A stretch of DNA of 64,000 bases. Origin: Tyto alba. Its lineage: Eukaryota > Chordata > Aves > Strigiformes > Tytonidae. The stretch spans positions 19,027,518-19,091,517 of the forward strand of contig NW_024881313.1 in assembly GCF_018691265.1 (NCBI RefSeq), in the 5' to 3' direction. Of this stretch, positions 55,301 to 64,000 are shown piece by piece. A program made the translations under genes and the position numbers. Every line of letters begins with the position of its first letter. Within the stretch, counting starts at the first letter, position 1. A model generated the notes under the pieces. The model saw nothing but the letters and a program-made list of their open reading frames with translations. It was not told the origin of the DNA and ran no database searches.

Positions 55301-58300
55301 ACACCATAAATTCACTTTCATCCTGCACAGGGGCATCAGAAAGAACAAGTGGCCATGATTGCTGCAGTCTTCAAGAGAAGTTATGTTCCACTTGAACTTG
55401 GGAGAAGCAGTCCTAAGTAGAGGTGCACAAAACAGTAGAATGGATACCCAGAAAAATTACTGCTGCACAGATGTGGAAACAGTATTTGTGAGTGACTAAA
55501 CTGATCAAGCACGGTTTCTCCAGCAGTATGTCATGTGGCTCCAGCTCCCTTCATACCCCTCCAGCACAGCTACCCTAATTCCCTACTGTTATTCATGTCC
55601 TATTAATGATCCCACTGAGCAGGGGGTGAATGTCACCTGTATGTCCCCCAGCTACATGAAACATGGAACAAAGACAACTTGGTCTATACCTACCCACATT
55701 AATCCATCACCATGAAGGGCAGATCTGCATCATTCAGCCACTTCCACAAATTTGAGAAACATTTGTCAGGACTTCTATTCCATTTATATTGACATTAGCC
55801 AATGGGTTCAGAAGACACCTGGGTCAGTATAAGACAACATATGTAGGCTAATAGCATAAGCATGACTCTAATTTTGCTTCTCAGCTGTATACTGGATAGA
55901 AGGCTTTACATCACTAAGTGATAGAACAAAAATTTCCCAGTACAATAGATGGAGACACTCGCCTGTATGTCTACATTAAGAAAAAACACACTCATCTTCT
56001 CCCTCTGCTTTCAACTGGATTGTCACAGGAGACCCCAAAGTGGAATCATCCCAGGTTTGTCACTTATGCAGCAACTGGTTCCACAAGACTGCGGAATGGC
56101 AGCTATTTAGCTTCCCCTAGAGCTTTGCTTCTGATTTTGAAGCACAAAAAGTTCTCATAAAGCAGCAAAGGATGGAGTCAAGTCTTTCAGAAGTTACCTA
56201 GAGCAGAAGTGGCCAGTTCAAGACTCCTCCATTAGCACAGCACTAGACAGCTGAAAAAAATCCAGTCTAATATTCTCCAGAAAAATCAATGTGGATTTGG
56301 GTACTTCTGATACTAAATGATTTAGACATGTAAAAGCACAAGCACTAGAAGTATGAATACATACTAAAAATATGAACAAAAAACCATGCCACAAAAATAT
56401 TGTAAGCAGTATGATGTATCTAATAGCATGGTCCTCATACTTGCTAATGAAACTTTAATAGAGTTTGCTGGCAAAAATATGAACTCTGGTTACATAGAAA
56501 TATGCATTTCAGTTTGAACATGTATTTATTCTTCCAGATAGACATATTTACTCTAAACAGCAGAAAAAAAAGGAAGCAGAACACTCGTTTAAGTGACAGA
56601 AAACTAGTAGAAGATGCTAATATGACCTTAGTGTAGCATGTCAAGTGTCACTGCCACCAGCTTCCTAGTCATTTTAAGAACAATCTGCTAAGACAATTAA
56701 TTACGTAGCTTAAAAGATTAGGTCAACAGTGTCAAATATGATAATATGAACTTGAAATTTAGCCTTTTAAAAATGTGTGCTGTCTATTTAAATGTCTACA
56801 TGAATGTGTGAAAGAATAGTAAGTTTCAGACTTGATGAGTTACTTCAAGAGCAGCAATGCATTTACCTTCCTATAAAAGAAACCCAAACATAGTGATTAG
56901 AAAGGTTGACAGAATCCCCTCATTGAGAGAACAGATACTTGCAGCCTGCTGATCTAAGGGCTACTTTAGAAGAAAGCAGTAATTAGAAGTTGAGATTTAA
57001 CGTACACAATTTTAGAGTAGTGGCAATCCTTAAATTGGTATTTTGAAAACTAAAATTGATTTAAACAAATAGTGCACTCTGCATTTTTCTTGAATAGTTA
57101 AAGTCAATCTAAACACATCCTCCTATAACACCTCTTATTATCATACCTTTTCCCCCCCCAGTCAGGTCTACAGCTAAGATTCATAGATAGGACACAGGCT
57201 TATTACTTAGCTTTTAATTCTGGTGCTCATGCTGAAGTGTCACCCTCCCCAGGCTCTGCTCTCAAACAGCCAAGTTTACCACAATTCAAGTCTCCTTGAA
57301 GGAGTTTCAGCCTGTCTTCCCTTCCTCAGAGCAAGGCAGATATCTGCTATCTGCCCAGTCAGTTGTGTGTTCAGTGGAACTCACACTTTAGCTACATTTA
57401 AGATTTGTGTCATGTGGAACAGATGATTAAGTCCTTGAAAGTCTTAGTTTTCAAAAGCTGTAGGATTTTTACAAATCCTAGAGAAAGAATAGTCAAGTTT
57501 ACCAAGAATAATGCTTGAAACTTGTTTCATTCTTGTGACAGGTAAGCAGCCATTCAGACAACATAGCGGAACAAATAATCGGCACCAGAGAAAAGCTTTG
57601 CCTGGCAGCACTAGGGACCCAACTTTGGATGAGTTGTCTGACCACAGGCATTAGAGGTGTGCAGAATGAACTGCCAAGATGCTCGCAACCCTCCAAAAGC
57701 TGCAGAGAACACTGAAGTGGCTGGATACAATTAACTGCCTAGCTTTTAAGCAGCTCAAGTTCAGGGACAGCCATCTCCTTACAGTGATCCAGGGGAACAC
57801 AAAAGCCACAAGTCAGGTGCCCCTGTAGCTCATCTCCATCAGTGGCTGATAACAGATGCCAGACAGCAATACGCCCAAAGCAAGTTTACCATACTGCTTT
57901 TCAAAACATTCTCTCAACTTCCAGCTACTCATAACTTCATGACCTCCTAAACCAGGGATAGAGCTGTGTGTTTAATAGCGATGATTACAATTTTTCTTGC
58001 CTGAATTTACCCATGAATTTATCCGTTGGTCATTTACAAGTTAAATGGCTGGAAATTGCTGGTCATATTTATAAATAAATTGATTTATTTGAAAACTACA
58101 ATAGGGACAAAAACAAATAGCAAGATAGCAGTCTAAAGGACACTACACAATCAAAAGCAGGACCTAGAATAAGTAATTCATACTTCTCACAGCCACCCAC
58201 ACAGTGACCATAATTTTATCTATTTCCTACTACTATAGACCCTTTAAGCTACATATTAGTACCCAATAAACTGCATCCAGAGAAGAAGTGTTTATGGGCT

Positions 58301-59613
58301 AGAACCTCAGAAATAAGAATATGATTGTTTTTTCCTCACGCTTAAGCCTCTGCAAATGCTCAGAGCTTTTAAGTGAGATTCTTTCATGAATACATGTGTT
58401 TTGAATAACAGATACTCTCTTACAGCTCATGCAGCAAATAGTTTAGAGTTCAAGGCGGGGGGGAGTGTGTGTGGTTGGTTTTGGTTTTTTGTTTTGTTTT
58501 TTTTTTTTGTTTGTTTGTTTGTTTTGTTTTTTTTTGTTTGTTTGTTTGTTTGTTTTTTATCCATCTCAATTTGTAAAGCTTTCCTTGGGTATAGTCTGGT
58601 ATATGCCAAAGCACCTCAACACACACCCCCTTTGGTGGCTCTGTTCACTTCCCTCTCTCATGCACTCAGAAAATTGAGTCCCAAAAATGGAAGGACTGGT
58701 TGAGACAGAAATCCACTGGCACATGCAGAGGTCAGACAAGAACAAGCAGAACATGAACAAAAAAATAACACTTATCTTTAGAAGATGCACAGTAACAGGG
58801 ATCAGATGAAACTCATTGTTTATCTTTCAACAATCAAGAAGCAAGAATCTTTGCACAAGACACTGATGGGTAAGCCTGAAGCATTTTTTTTTTTGCCTTG
58901 TAAAAGTCAGTCTGATATCTGCCTCCACTAAGTTAAGTCTCACGTGTATGTTGCTGTCATGACATGCTGCTATTCACCAACACCTCACTTAAGGGCTTCT
59001 TTACTATGAGAAGTAAGAACCATGAGGTACAAGCAAGAGGCAACTTACAGCCAAAAGTTTTTTTTTTTTTTGACAGAAGTAGACTGCTTGACTTTTATGC
59101 CTGAAGCTCACATTCAGTTGGCCTTGCTCACATGTGTTTGGTTATAGATAAAATGCAGTTTAGTTGTAACTTATTTTCACTTGCTTCAGTCAAATCCATC
59201 TACTAAAATGCAAACGGTATCATTTCTGATACAGTTGAAAAAAATTCAAAAGTCCTTACCTAAACATAAGGACTTCAAAGTTACAGTAGGGAATGGATTT
59301 TTGGCTGAACCGGTAACAAGACTGAGAATTACAGATCTTCCAATACGTAGCAGATCTGTATTGAAGTTGGAAAGGCATGTCGAACATGGCTGCTGTGTCA
59401 CATCTTCAATCTCTTTATTAAATATAAAGTGCTTCACCAAGAAGCACTTGTAACTGTGACACTAAGCTCTATAAAAAAAAAAAAAAAATCAAACTAGCAG
59501 TGTCAGCTTTTCAATATTGCTCAACTGACCATAATGAAGTCCAAAACAAGGAGTATACTTACTTGTAAGCTTGTTGTGACTCAGAACCAGCTGTGTGATA
59601 TGAGACAATGTAA
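22251..59613 (-). CDS. RSU1: RSU1 (Ras suppressor protein 1), partial: six internal coding exons
   Basis: Spliced coding segments, in sense order, are 59613-59563, 44290-44170, 40465-40347, 38811-38729, 38458-38344 and 22383-22251. They join in frame (intron phases 1, 2, 1, 0, 1; the last exon ends in phase 2) with GT-AG borders throughout and no stop. The product has seven leucine-rich repeats of 23 residues (one of 25) with the LxxLxLxxNxL pattern, then a C-terminal cap containing [21 protein letters not shown] recognise this as RSU1 from recollection of the human protein; about 201 of 207 residues agree. RSU1 is a cytoplasmic LRR protein that binds the LIM5 domain of PINCH1 in ILK-PINCH-parvin adhesion complexes and dampens Ras-driven transformation. 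The N-terminal 36 or so residues and the basic C-terminal tail of about 33 are not in view. Visible introns are 15,272, 3,704, 1,535, 270 and 15,960 bp. No promoter, start codon, stop codon or polyadenylation site of the gene is visible. Confidence 0.96.
23560..24140. promoter_or_regulatory. Possible conserved non-coding element / intronic enhancer
   Basis: This stretch has higher complexity and more CpG (for example around 23670-23750 and 23895-23955) than its surroundings. It contains the perfect 14-base palindrome TTTGCAATTGCAAA at 23980-23993, made of two TTGCAA half-sites, and two AGGCACAGGC copies 34 bases apart. A 129-codon open frame (23393-23782) overlaps it but shows no domain. The call is pattern-based only; no alignment was possible. 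Confidence 0.3.
24630..25560. other. GC-rich intronic segment, unrecognised
   Basis: The segment is rich in CCAG, GGCC and CAGC strings, with short overlapping frames on both strands (up to 86 codons at 25200-25460, minus). No splice-bounded exon, protein domain or repeat consensus is recognised. It may be an old repeat or a local GC rise. Confidence 0.35.
27015..27957 (+). mobile_element. CR1 LINE, 5'-truncated older copy (ORF2 C-terminus + 3' UTR)
   Basis: It starts inside reverse-transcriptase code: [15 protein letters not shown] corresponds to the CR1 motif around GPxLFNxF, followed by [14 protein letters not shown], where the usual FADD active-site box reads FSDT. Next comes [19 protein letters not shown] and, across frameshifts, [17 protein letters not shown], the conserved C-terminal block. 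It ends with the CR1 3' region, CCTTGAGGTCCCTTCCAACC, and a decayed TATTTTATGAT terminus. Stops and frameshifts and the altered active site mean it is dead. The degraded end suggests it is older than its neighbour. Confidence 0.95.
27966..29425 (+). mobile_element. CR1 LINE, 5'-truncated copy (RT domain to 3' end)
   Basis: Reverse-transcriptase segments can be read in order across frameshifts: NYRPVSL-like text near 28070, a [20 protein letters not shown] domain-A block near 28280-28335, and PQGSVLG at about 28460. [14 protein letters not shown] follows near 28540, where FADD has become FTDN, then [20 protein letters not shown]. The C-terminal block and the 3' end TTCTGTGATTATTCTATGAT finish at 29425. 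In-frame stops (for example near 28257 and 28517) and frameshifts inactivate it. It is in the same orientation as the preceding copy, and antisense to RSU1. Confidence 0.96.
34441..34526. repeat. T/G-rich low-complexity tract, (TTTG)n-like
   Basis: Irregular TTTG, GGTTTT and long T runs end in a T stretch. On the RSU1 sense strand it reads A-rich with CAAA units. It is similar in make-up to the tracts at 43690 and 58456. Confidence 0.8.
34746..34770. repeat. 25-nt alternating purine-pyrimidine tract with 16-bp palindrome
   Basis: From 34746 to 34770 every base alternates pyrimidine and purine. The core at 34751-34766, ACGTGTGCGCACACGT, is a perfect palindrome. A second-strand CACGTG-type E-box is approached but not exact. 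Z-DNA potential follows from the alternation. Confidence 0.75.
38344..38458 (-). CDS. RSU1: RSU1 coding exon, LRR 6-7 (115 bp)
   Basis: The acceptor CACTCTTAG is followed by [20 protein letters not shown], then [18 protein letters not shown] and the first base of a glycine codon; the donor is GTAAGA. It encodes most of LRR 6 and LRR 7, the last regular repeats before the C-terminal cap. Residues agree fully with human RSU1 as recalled. The next intron is about 16 kb and contains the CR1 pair. Confidence 0.96.
38729..38811 (-). CDS. RSU1: RSU1 coding exon, LRR 5 (83 bp)
   Basis: The acceptor AATTTGCAG is followed by (T)[18 protein letters not shown] and IGKLTKLQI, ending exactly on a codon (phase 0) before GTAAGT. 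It holds all of LRR 5 and the first three residues of LRR 6. The intron that follows is only 270 bp, the shortest in the visible gene. Every residue matches the human protein as recalled. Confidence 0.96.
38812..40346. other. RSU1 intron (1,535 bp); nothing further recognised
   Basis: The intron lies between the LRR 5 and LRR 3-4 exons. The minus-strand open frame of 116 codons at 39426-39776 has no splice borders fitting RSU1 and no domain. There are short A runs near 39190 and 39417. Confidence 0.8.
40347..40465 (-). CDS. RSU1: RSU1 coding exon, LRR 3-4 (119 bp)
   Basis: The acceptor CCTACAG is followed by (G)[19 protein letters not shown], then [20 protein letters not shown] and the first base of a threonine codon; the donor is GTAAGA. 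It carries the end of LRR 3 and the 25-residue LRR 4, whose two extra residues (the NENS insertion) break the 23-residue rhythm. Asparagine stands where human RSU1 has serine in NNLSENS. Phase is 2 in and 1 out. The four-exon cluster with short introns (3.7, 1.5 and 0.27 kb) begins with the exon upstream of this one. Confidence 0.96.
40466..44169. other. RSU1 intron (3,704 bp) with a T/G-rich tract
   Basis: The intron lies between the LRR 3-4 exon and its upstream neighbour. Apart from the low-complexity tract at 43690-43829, only A/T-rich unique-looking DNA with short chance frames is seen. Confidence 0.8.
43690..43829. repeat. T/G-rich low-complexity tract with T20 run
   Basis: TTGG and TTTTG units surround a 20-base T run (43738-43757), with G4 and G6 runs between further T blocks, finishing in (TTTG)3 and T7. 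The open frames rich in F, G, L and V or K, N, P and Q here are artefacts of the simple sequence. Confidence 0.85.
44170..44290 (-). CDS. RSU1: RSU1 coding exon, end of LRR 1 to start of LRR 3 (121 bp)
   Basis: The acceptor is TTTCCTACAG. The exon encodes (T)[17 protein letters not shown], then [20 protein letters not shown] and NL(G), covering the end of LRR 1, all of LRR 2 and the start of LRR 3. Its donor, GG then GTGCGT, is the least canonical in the gene because positions +3 and +4 are G and C rather than A and A. The exon starts in phase 1 and ends in phase 2. Five of the six differences I see from human RSU1 fall within its first dozen or so codons (TVPA, D, R and I in place of human MVPP, E, K and L). 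Confidence 0.95.
44291..59562. other. RSU1 intron (15,272 bp), mostly featureless
   Basis: No exon, RNA gene or recognisable transposable element was found. 53150-53690 is noticeably purine-rich on the plus strand. The T/G-rich tract at 58456-58559 and T or A runs at about 59060 and 59473 are the only clear repeats. Open frames of at most about 105 codons lack domains. Confidence 0.75.
58456..58559. repeat. T/G-rich low-complexity tract, G7 then (TTTG)n
   Basis: A G7 run and GTGTGTGT lead into GGTTGGTTTTGG and then T runs broken by TTTG units. The architecture is close to the tract at 43690-43829 and in the same orientation. Confidence 0.85.
59563..59613 (-). CDS. RSU1: RSU1 coding exon, first LRR start (51 bp)
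   Basis: On the minus strand a TTTGCAG acceptor precedes 51 bases encoding (F)[16 protein letters not shown] plus the first base of the next codon, followed by a strong GTAAGT donor. It contains the strand and asparagine turn of LRR 1. The initial TT completes a phenylalanine codon begun in an upstream exon, which predicts the missing N-terminal exon ends in phase 1. At 51 bp it is too short to appear as an open-frame hit; it was found by reading the sequence. It sits 15.3 kb upstream of the next exon. All 16 complete codons match the human protein as I recall it. Confidence 0.93.
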
Positions 59614-62600
59614 CTGCAAATGAAGAGAGAAATAAGTTAGTTTATGGACATGACAAGTGAGAGCTTGTATCTATTTCAGCTAAAAGAGACCCACCCTATT
59701 CCCTCCACTCCAGTAATTCAACATTCACTTGCACTGTCACAAGGCAACAAACTCAAGACTGAAGGACATATCCAGCCACTCCTCTGTCCTTTCACTTCAT
59801 AATTCTGTTACTGCTCCAAACATGACTTGAGCAGTAAGTACTGGTTCCTCCCAGCAGAAGCCTGGTTCTGGGCACACAAACACCTTTCATTTCCACACAT
59901 TGAATCCTTCCCAAGACAAAACTGATAGGTACTCCAAAACTTATCCCAATAGAACATGTGCCACACAAGTACTTACATTTCCACATGTTCCCAATTCATT
60001 ATCAAGACACACCTAGATTTAAGTCCTAAGTACCAATAGCTGCACTTACAACCTTGCATCCACGAAGCACAGCAGCAGACTAGCACTGTTGTTTTGTGGC
60101 AAATGGCCAGGTGACAACATACCATTCAAACATGTTCAAAATAACTGAATGATCTGATTGATCAAAGCCCCTCAGCTTCTACCTTAATGAACAAAGTGTA
60201 GGGCACAGGGCAGCTACAGAGACTGGCACTCCCCCTACACCTCTTCATCCTTTACATTTCTTCTTGCCTACTTCCACCCACCGCGCCACCATCGTGCTCC
60301 CTAGAAGATCCACAGCCCACAACTGACAACAGTATCTGATCATAAAGACATGCTAAATAGTCAGAGGAGAAACTTGCACCTTGAAGAGTTCTCAGACACC
60401 TTCCTCCTCCCTGTAAGAAGTTTACTGTATTTTATTTGAACTAGAAAAATTGAGAGATTTTCTTCCCTCACACCTTTTCCTTACTTCCAGTGTATCATCT
60501 TCAAAACAGCTCTAAAAACTACCTTGCTGCCCCTCCTAGGCAGCTGGAAACTTTCCTGCCAGAAGGACAGCTGTAGTGCTACATCTCTCATCCCTCAGAG
60601 CTTTCCTTAAGCAGCAAACATCACTAACATTAGTCCAGAGACAGCCCACAAGGGTCTTGATGCCTTAGGGAATGGAGGTATCCTGGTGAGCACGTGGGAA
60701 AACTGGTCACACTAATCAATACTTACTAAATTGCAAGTTGGAGGAAACAGCTTGGAGAGCTTTTACTTACTGATATAGCAACCTGTTCCAGCTGACCCTT
60801 GAAAGCTCATGACTTAAAGGCAAATATAACCCATTAGCAGAATTAAAACAGTCACTCAAAGCCAGAAACAGATCAGAAAGTTCAGTGTGTGGGGAAAAAA
60901 AAAAAAAAGCATCACCACAGTTCCCTGTGCAACTGCAGGTTGTGGAGGAAAGACAGGGAGGAGAAAGGAAGAAACAGCACACCCACCCTAAATGTCTCCT
61001 AAAATATCAACATTCTAAGTACTGCCTGCACCACCTCACAAAGCAGAACAGAACAGAGAAAGAAGCACATAGAAAGTCTGTAAGAGTACTGTAGAAAAAC
61101 TGGCACTAAATGGCAGACGAGCAGCAGTCTCCACAAAGAGATCTAAGCTTTAGAACATAAAAGGCACATGAGCATCTGAACAAATGCCCAAGTACTCCTT
61201 ACACATTTATTTCTCTTGGTTTATATATTTTAAATAGCTGTGGCAATCAGCACAAGTCAACATTTCATGTGCCCCTGATATCCAATTCTGACTAGTAAGA
61301 ACACAGCCACCAGAAAGGTAGCCCTATTAGTTGCTGTCCTGAGATGAGAAGTGCTCTAGTCTGAGATCTCCAGCTCCAGGGCAACTTAATCTAAATCAGA
61401 GGCAGATACAAACTGACATCACCAATGCCAGGAAAAAAAACATCTTTTCCTGCATTTAACTTCAGAAACAAGTCATTCTAAAGCTCTAAGGCTTTGGCTA
61501 GACTCACCACCATCAACCAGAAATCAGTATTCCTCCACTGTATTTAAAGAGAAACAATGATTTTCCTACCAGGCAGTGGAGTTACCTACTCTTCCATAAC
61601 CCATTTACTCCCACCCCACAAGGTAAATAATGAGCATCTTCTGCATTACAATTCAAACAGCGTATGTGTCTATCCACCTAATGTCCTCCCATCCAAGAGG
61701 GCCCTTTTCTCCTTCATAAGCCAATACCAGAAAGGTCCAATTAGTCAAGTAATAGCTGAAATATCAAGTAATAGCTGAAATATTGAGTAAAGCTTGAAAT
61801 GTTCAAATAAATCCTGGTTATCAAAAAGGCAGGAAAAAGCACACAACATGTACAGAAGACTCCCACCAGCTTTGTACTTTCAGTCTCTCTTACAGTGGCA
61901 ATGATGAAGACAAGCTACGTCACTGTACCTTCAGAAATCACCACACCTGCATGTCAGGCAGTGTTGCATGTCAAGGACACTGAAAAGTGTCTTTATAGGC
62001 TCAAAGTGTGGAGTGTTAACAAGAACTGGGCTCTGGCTGCTGGCACCAGAACCAGGAAATGGCATTCCAGCTTTGTTCTTGAAGATTTTGGGTACAGGAA
62101 CATTTAAGAATTTCACTTTTGCCCTTCCCATGACAGTAATATCGGAAAGTAAATATTTTGTTTAATCTTTTTCAGAAAAATCCATTATTGTTTTTTGATG
62201 CTGTACAAAGTTTCTTCCACCTCACTTTGAGAGTTGATTTTAAAGCAGAGAAGTTGAACAAAAGTGGCAGAACAAGACCAAGTAGCCTCCCCTCTCACGT
62301 CCATGCTAACAAGTCAGCATCTCACCACGAGCATGACGGACAATTGGACTCCTAACCGGGAGGACCCCTGCATGGCTGCTGCCAGGCAAAGGGCTGCAAC
62401 ACCCACGCTGAACTGCAAGTGATGGAAAGTCCAGCTGTGTGGCCAGCCACAGAGTAAGTTCTCGTAGAACTTCTGCACTACTTCTTTTTTCTTTTGAAGT
62501 TGATACTTCCTTTGGTTTATTAAAGCAGCACAAAGACTGAAGCTGTCACCACACTTGTGTAGCCTTGAGCAGTCCATTCCAGTTTTGAATAGAGCTTTGC

Positions 62601-64000
62601 CAGCTTCAGGACAGAATTCAATATTCAGATAATCTGTTCTTTACTTGGTTGGAGTCCATAATGAACTTCATTACATTAAAACAAGCAATTCCCATTACGT
62701 GCCTTTTAATAAGCAGCTAGACCAGATTGAGAAATGACACGAGGAAAGGCTCAAATTTAGTTCATACATCCATCAATATGATAGGCCTTTCTGAACTCTT
62801 TTCTGCCTATGAACCACCTGACTTCTATGAAAGATTATTTGTTAACACCAAGGCTAGACATGTCCAAAGTTATAAAAATAAAACAAACTCTTTAAGGTAG
62901 TGATAAGGAAGTGGTCCTGATCTGCTCCCCTCCCCCCATGCGCCACTAAGTGCAACACCCATTTAAAGCACACAAATCAGAACCACAACTCAAACAGACT
63001 GAAAGAAGTGCTTAGGAATTTGTTTCTGTGCTCAAGATGTAATTCAATATTTAAAAGAGAAAACATACCAAATAATATTTAACTCCTGCAAGAAGTCAGC
63101 TAATGAGGAGACAACCCTTGCACGTGACTTACACTACGTATGTACAAAGTTACTGAACTGCACTAACTGCTAGACAACAGCATACATGCAATACCTGCTC
63201 TGGATCACTTACAAACTGAAATCAGAAACAAATGAGAAGAAAATAAAGTGTTTTAATAATAGAAAACTGAGACAGACTGATTTCATCCATGTGTGAACCT
63301 TTCCTGCCATGATTTCATCACTTCTACACATAGGAAGTGAGGACACTTACTCAAGGGGAATTAAGCTTTGGGGCTACAGACATGGGTCTTCTGAACATCA
63401 AACTCCTGATTAATTTAAATATCATAAAAAGCTCTGTGCATTTATTTTTTTAAAGGTAAGCCTGTTGAATAAACCATCAAGCCATGTGTACTGCTGGCCT
63501 TTAACAACACAAGCTTACAAGCATTATTCTCACTACTCCCTCTCCATGTTTGTTACATCACTGTCATCTTCAACTGAGTATTTTCAGAAGGGTTTCTTCT
63601 CACATGTCTATACAGAACAGAACAAAGTCCCAACATCAAGAATTTCAAGGCCAAAATCCCTAGATCAAAGACATTACAATCTGGACTTTACTGGCCAAAT
63701 CCGACTGAAGCCTAGACACCTTGTCTGAAACTCTACTATCTCGGTCAATCCTGATGCATGACAAAGAATCCCATTGCATCTTTGACCCACAAAGCAGGCT
63801 AAGATCTTCCAAAGCAACAAAAAAGGCAACATTCCAGTATTCTTTTGAAAAGAACAAAGGTTTAGGCATCTGTGTTCTGGACTACTTCCAGCAGCATTTT
63901 AGCCATATCTAAACAATAAGATTTTCAATCTTGAAAGGTCCAAAGCTACTATCAGTTCAGAGCCAGATTTGCAAGCATTTTAAGAAAGGGAGCCGAAATA
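59614..64000. other. RSU1 intron upstream of the first visible exon
   Basis: The N-terminal coding exon (MSKSLKK- and DMSDRGISN-like) was looked for on the minus strand and not seen, so the interval is read as intron running off the window. It contains an A run near 60895 and a small 19-base tandem repeat at 61746-61801. Confidence 0.7.
61746..61801. repeat. 19-bp tandem repeat, two perfect copies plus a decayed third
   Basis: CAAGTAATAGCTGAAATAT occurs at 61746-61764 and again at 61765-61783, followed by a diverged TGAGTAAAGCTTGAAATG. Confidence 0.9.

Noticed and set aside
59614..64000. N-terminal RSU1 exon or promoter CpG island
   Set aside because: No matching code and no CpG-rich block seen; expected beyond the right edge.

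Overview
This is a vertebrate, almost certainly avian, genomic window lying inside one protein-coding gene. The avian call rests on three CR1 LINE copies ending in the CR1 3' signature (ATTCTATGAT-like), the lack of SINE or L1 clutter, and an ERV-type solo LTR. No bacterial, phage, CRISPR or operon features were seen.

The gene is RSU1 (Ras suppressor protein 1), on the minus strand. Six internal coding exons were found by reading minus-strand translations with AG/GT borders and matching intron phases: 59563-59613, 44170-44290, 40347-40465, 38729-38811, 38344-38458 and 22251-22383. Spliced in that order they give 622 coding bases, about 207 codons, without a stop. This is the leucine-rich-repeat body (seven LRRs) and most of the C-terminal cap, about residues 37-244 of the roughly 277-residue family protein. 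The first coding exon(s) should lie beyond base 64000. The last coding exon (short basic tail, stop, 3' UTR) was not found in bases 1-22250 and is probably left of the window. RSU1 binds PINCH in the ILK-PINCH-parvin focal-adhesion complex.

Layout: 1-22250 is intron after the last visible exon and holds an internally deleted CR1 (3202-3480), an AT microsatellite and a candidate solo LTR (about 12770-13412). 22384-38343 is a 16 kb intron with two head-to-tail degenerate CR1 copies (about 27015-27957 and 27966-29425) and two GC-richer stretches, one possibly a conserved non-coding element. 38344-44290 is a compact cluster of four exons. 44291-59562 is a 15 kb intron with T/G-rich low-complexity tracts. 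59614-64000 is further intron.

The other open frames in the window are short (at most about 150 codons), have no recognisable domain, and are chance frames or CR1 debris. I see no evidence for a previously undescribed system. The observations most worth checking are substitutions clustered in one RSU1 exon, a decoy 3' splice-site-like tract close to a donor, the CR1 arrangements, and a few palindromes.
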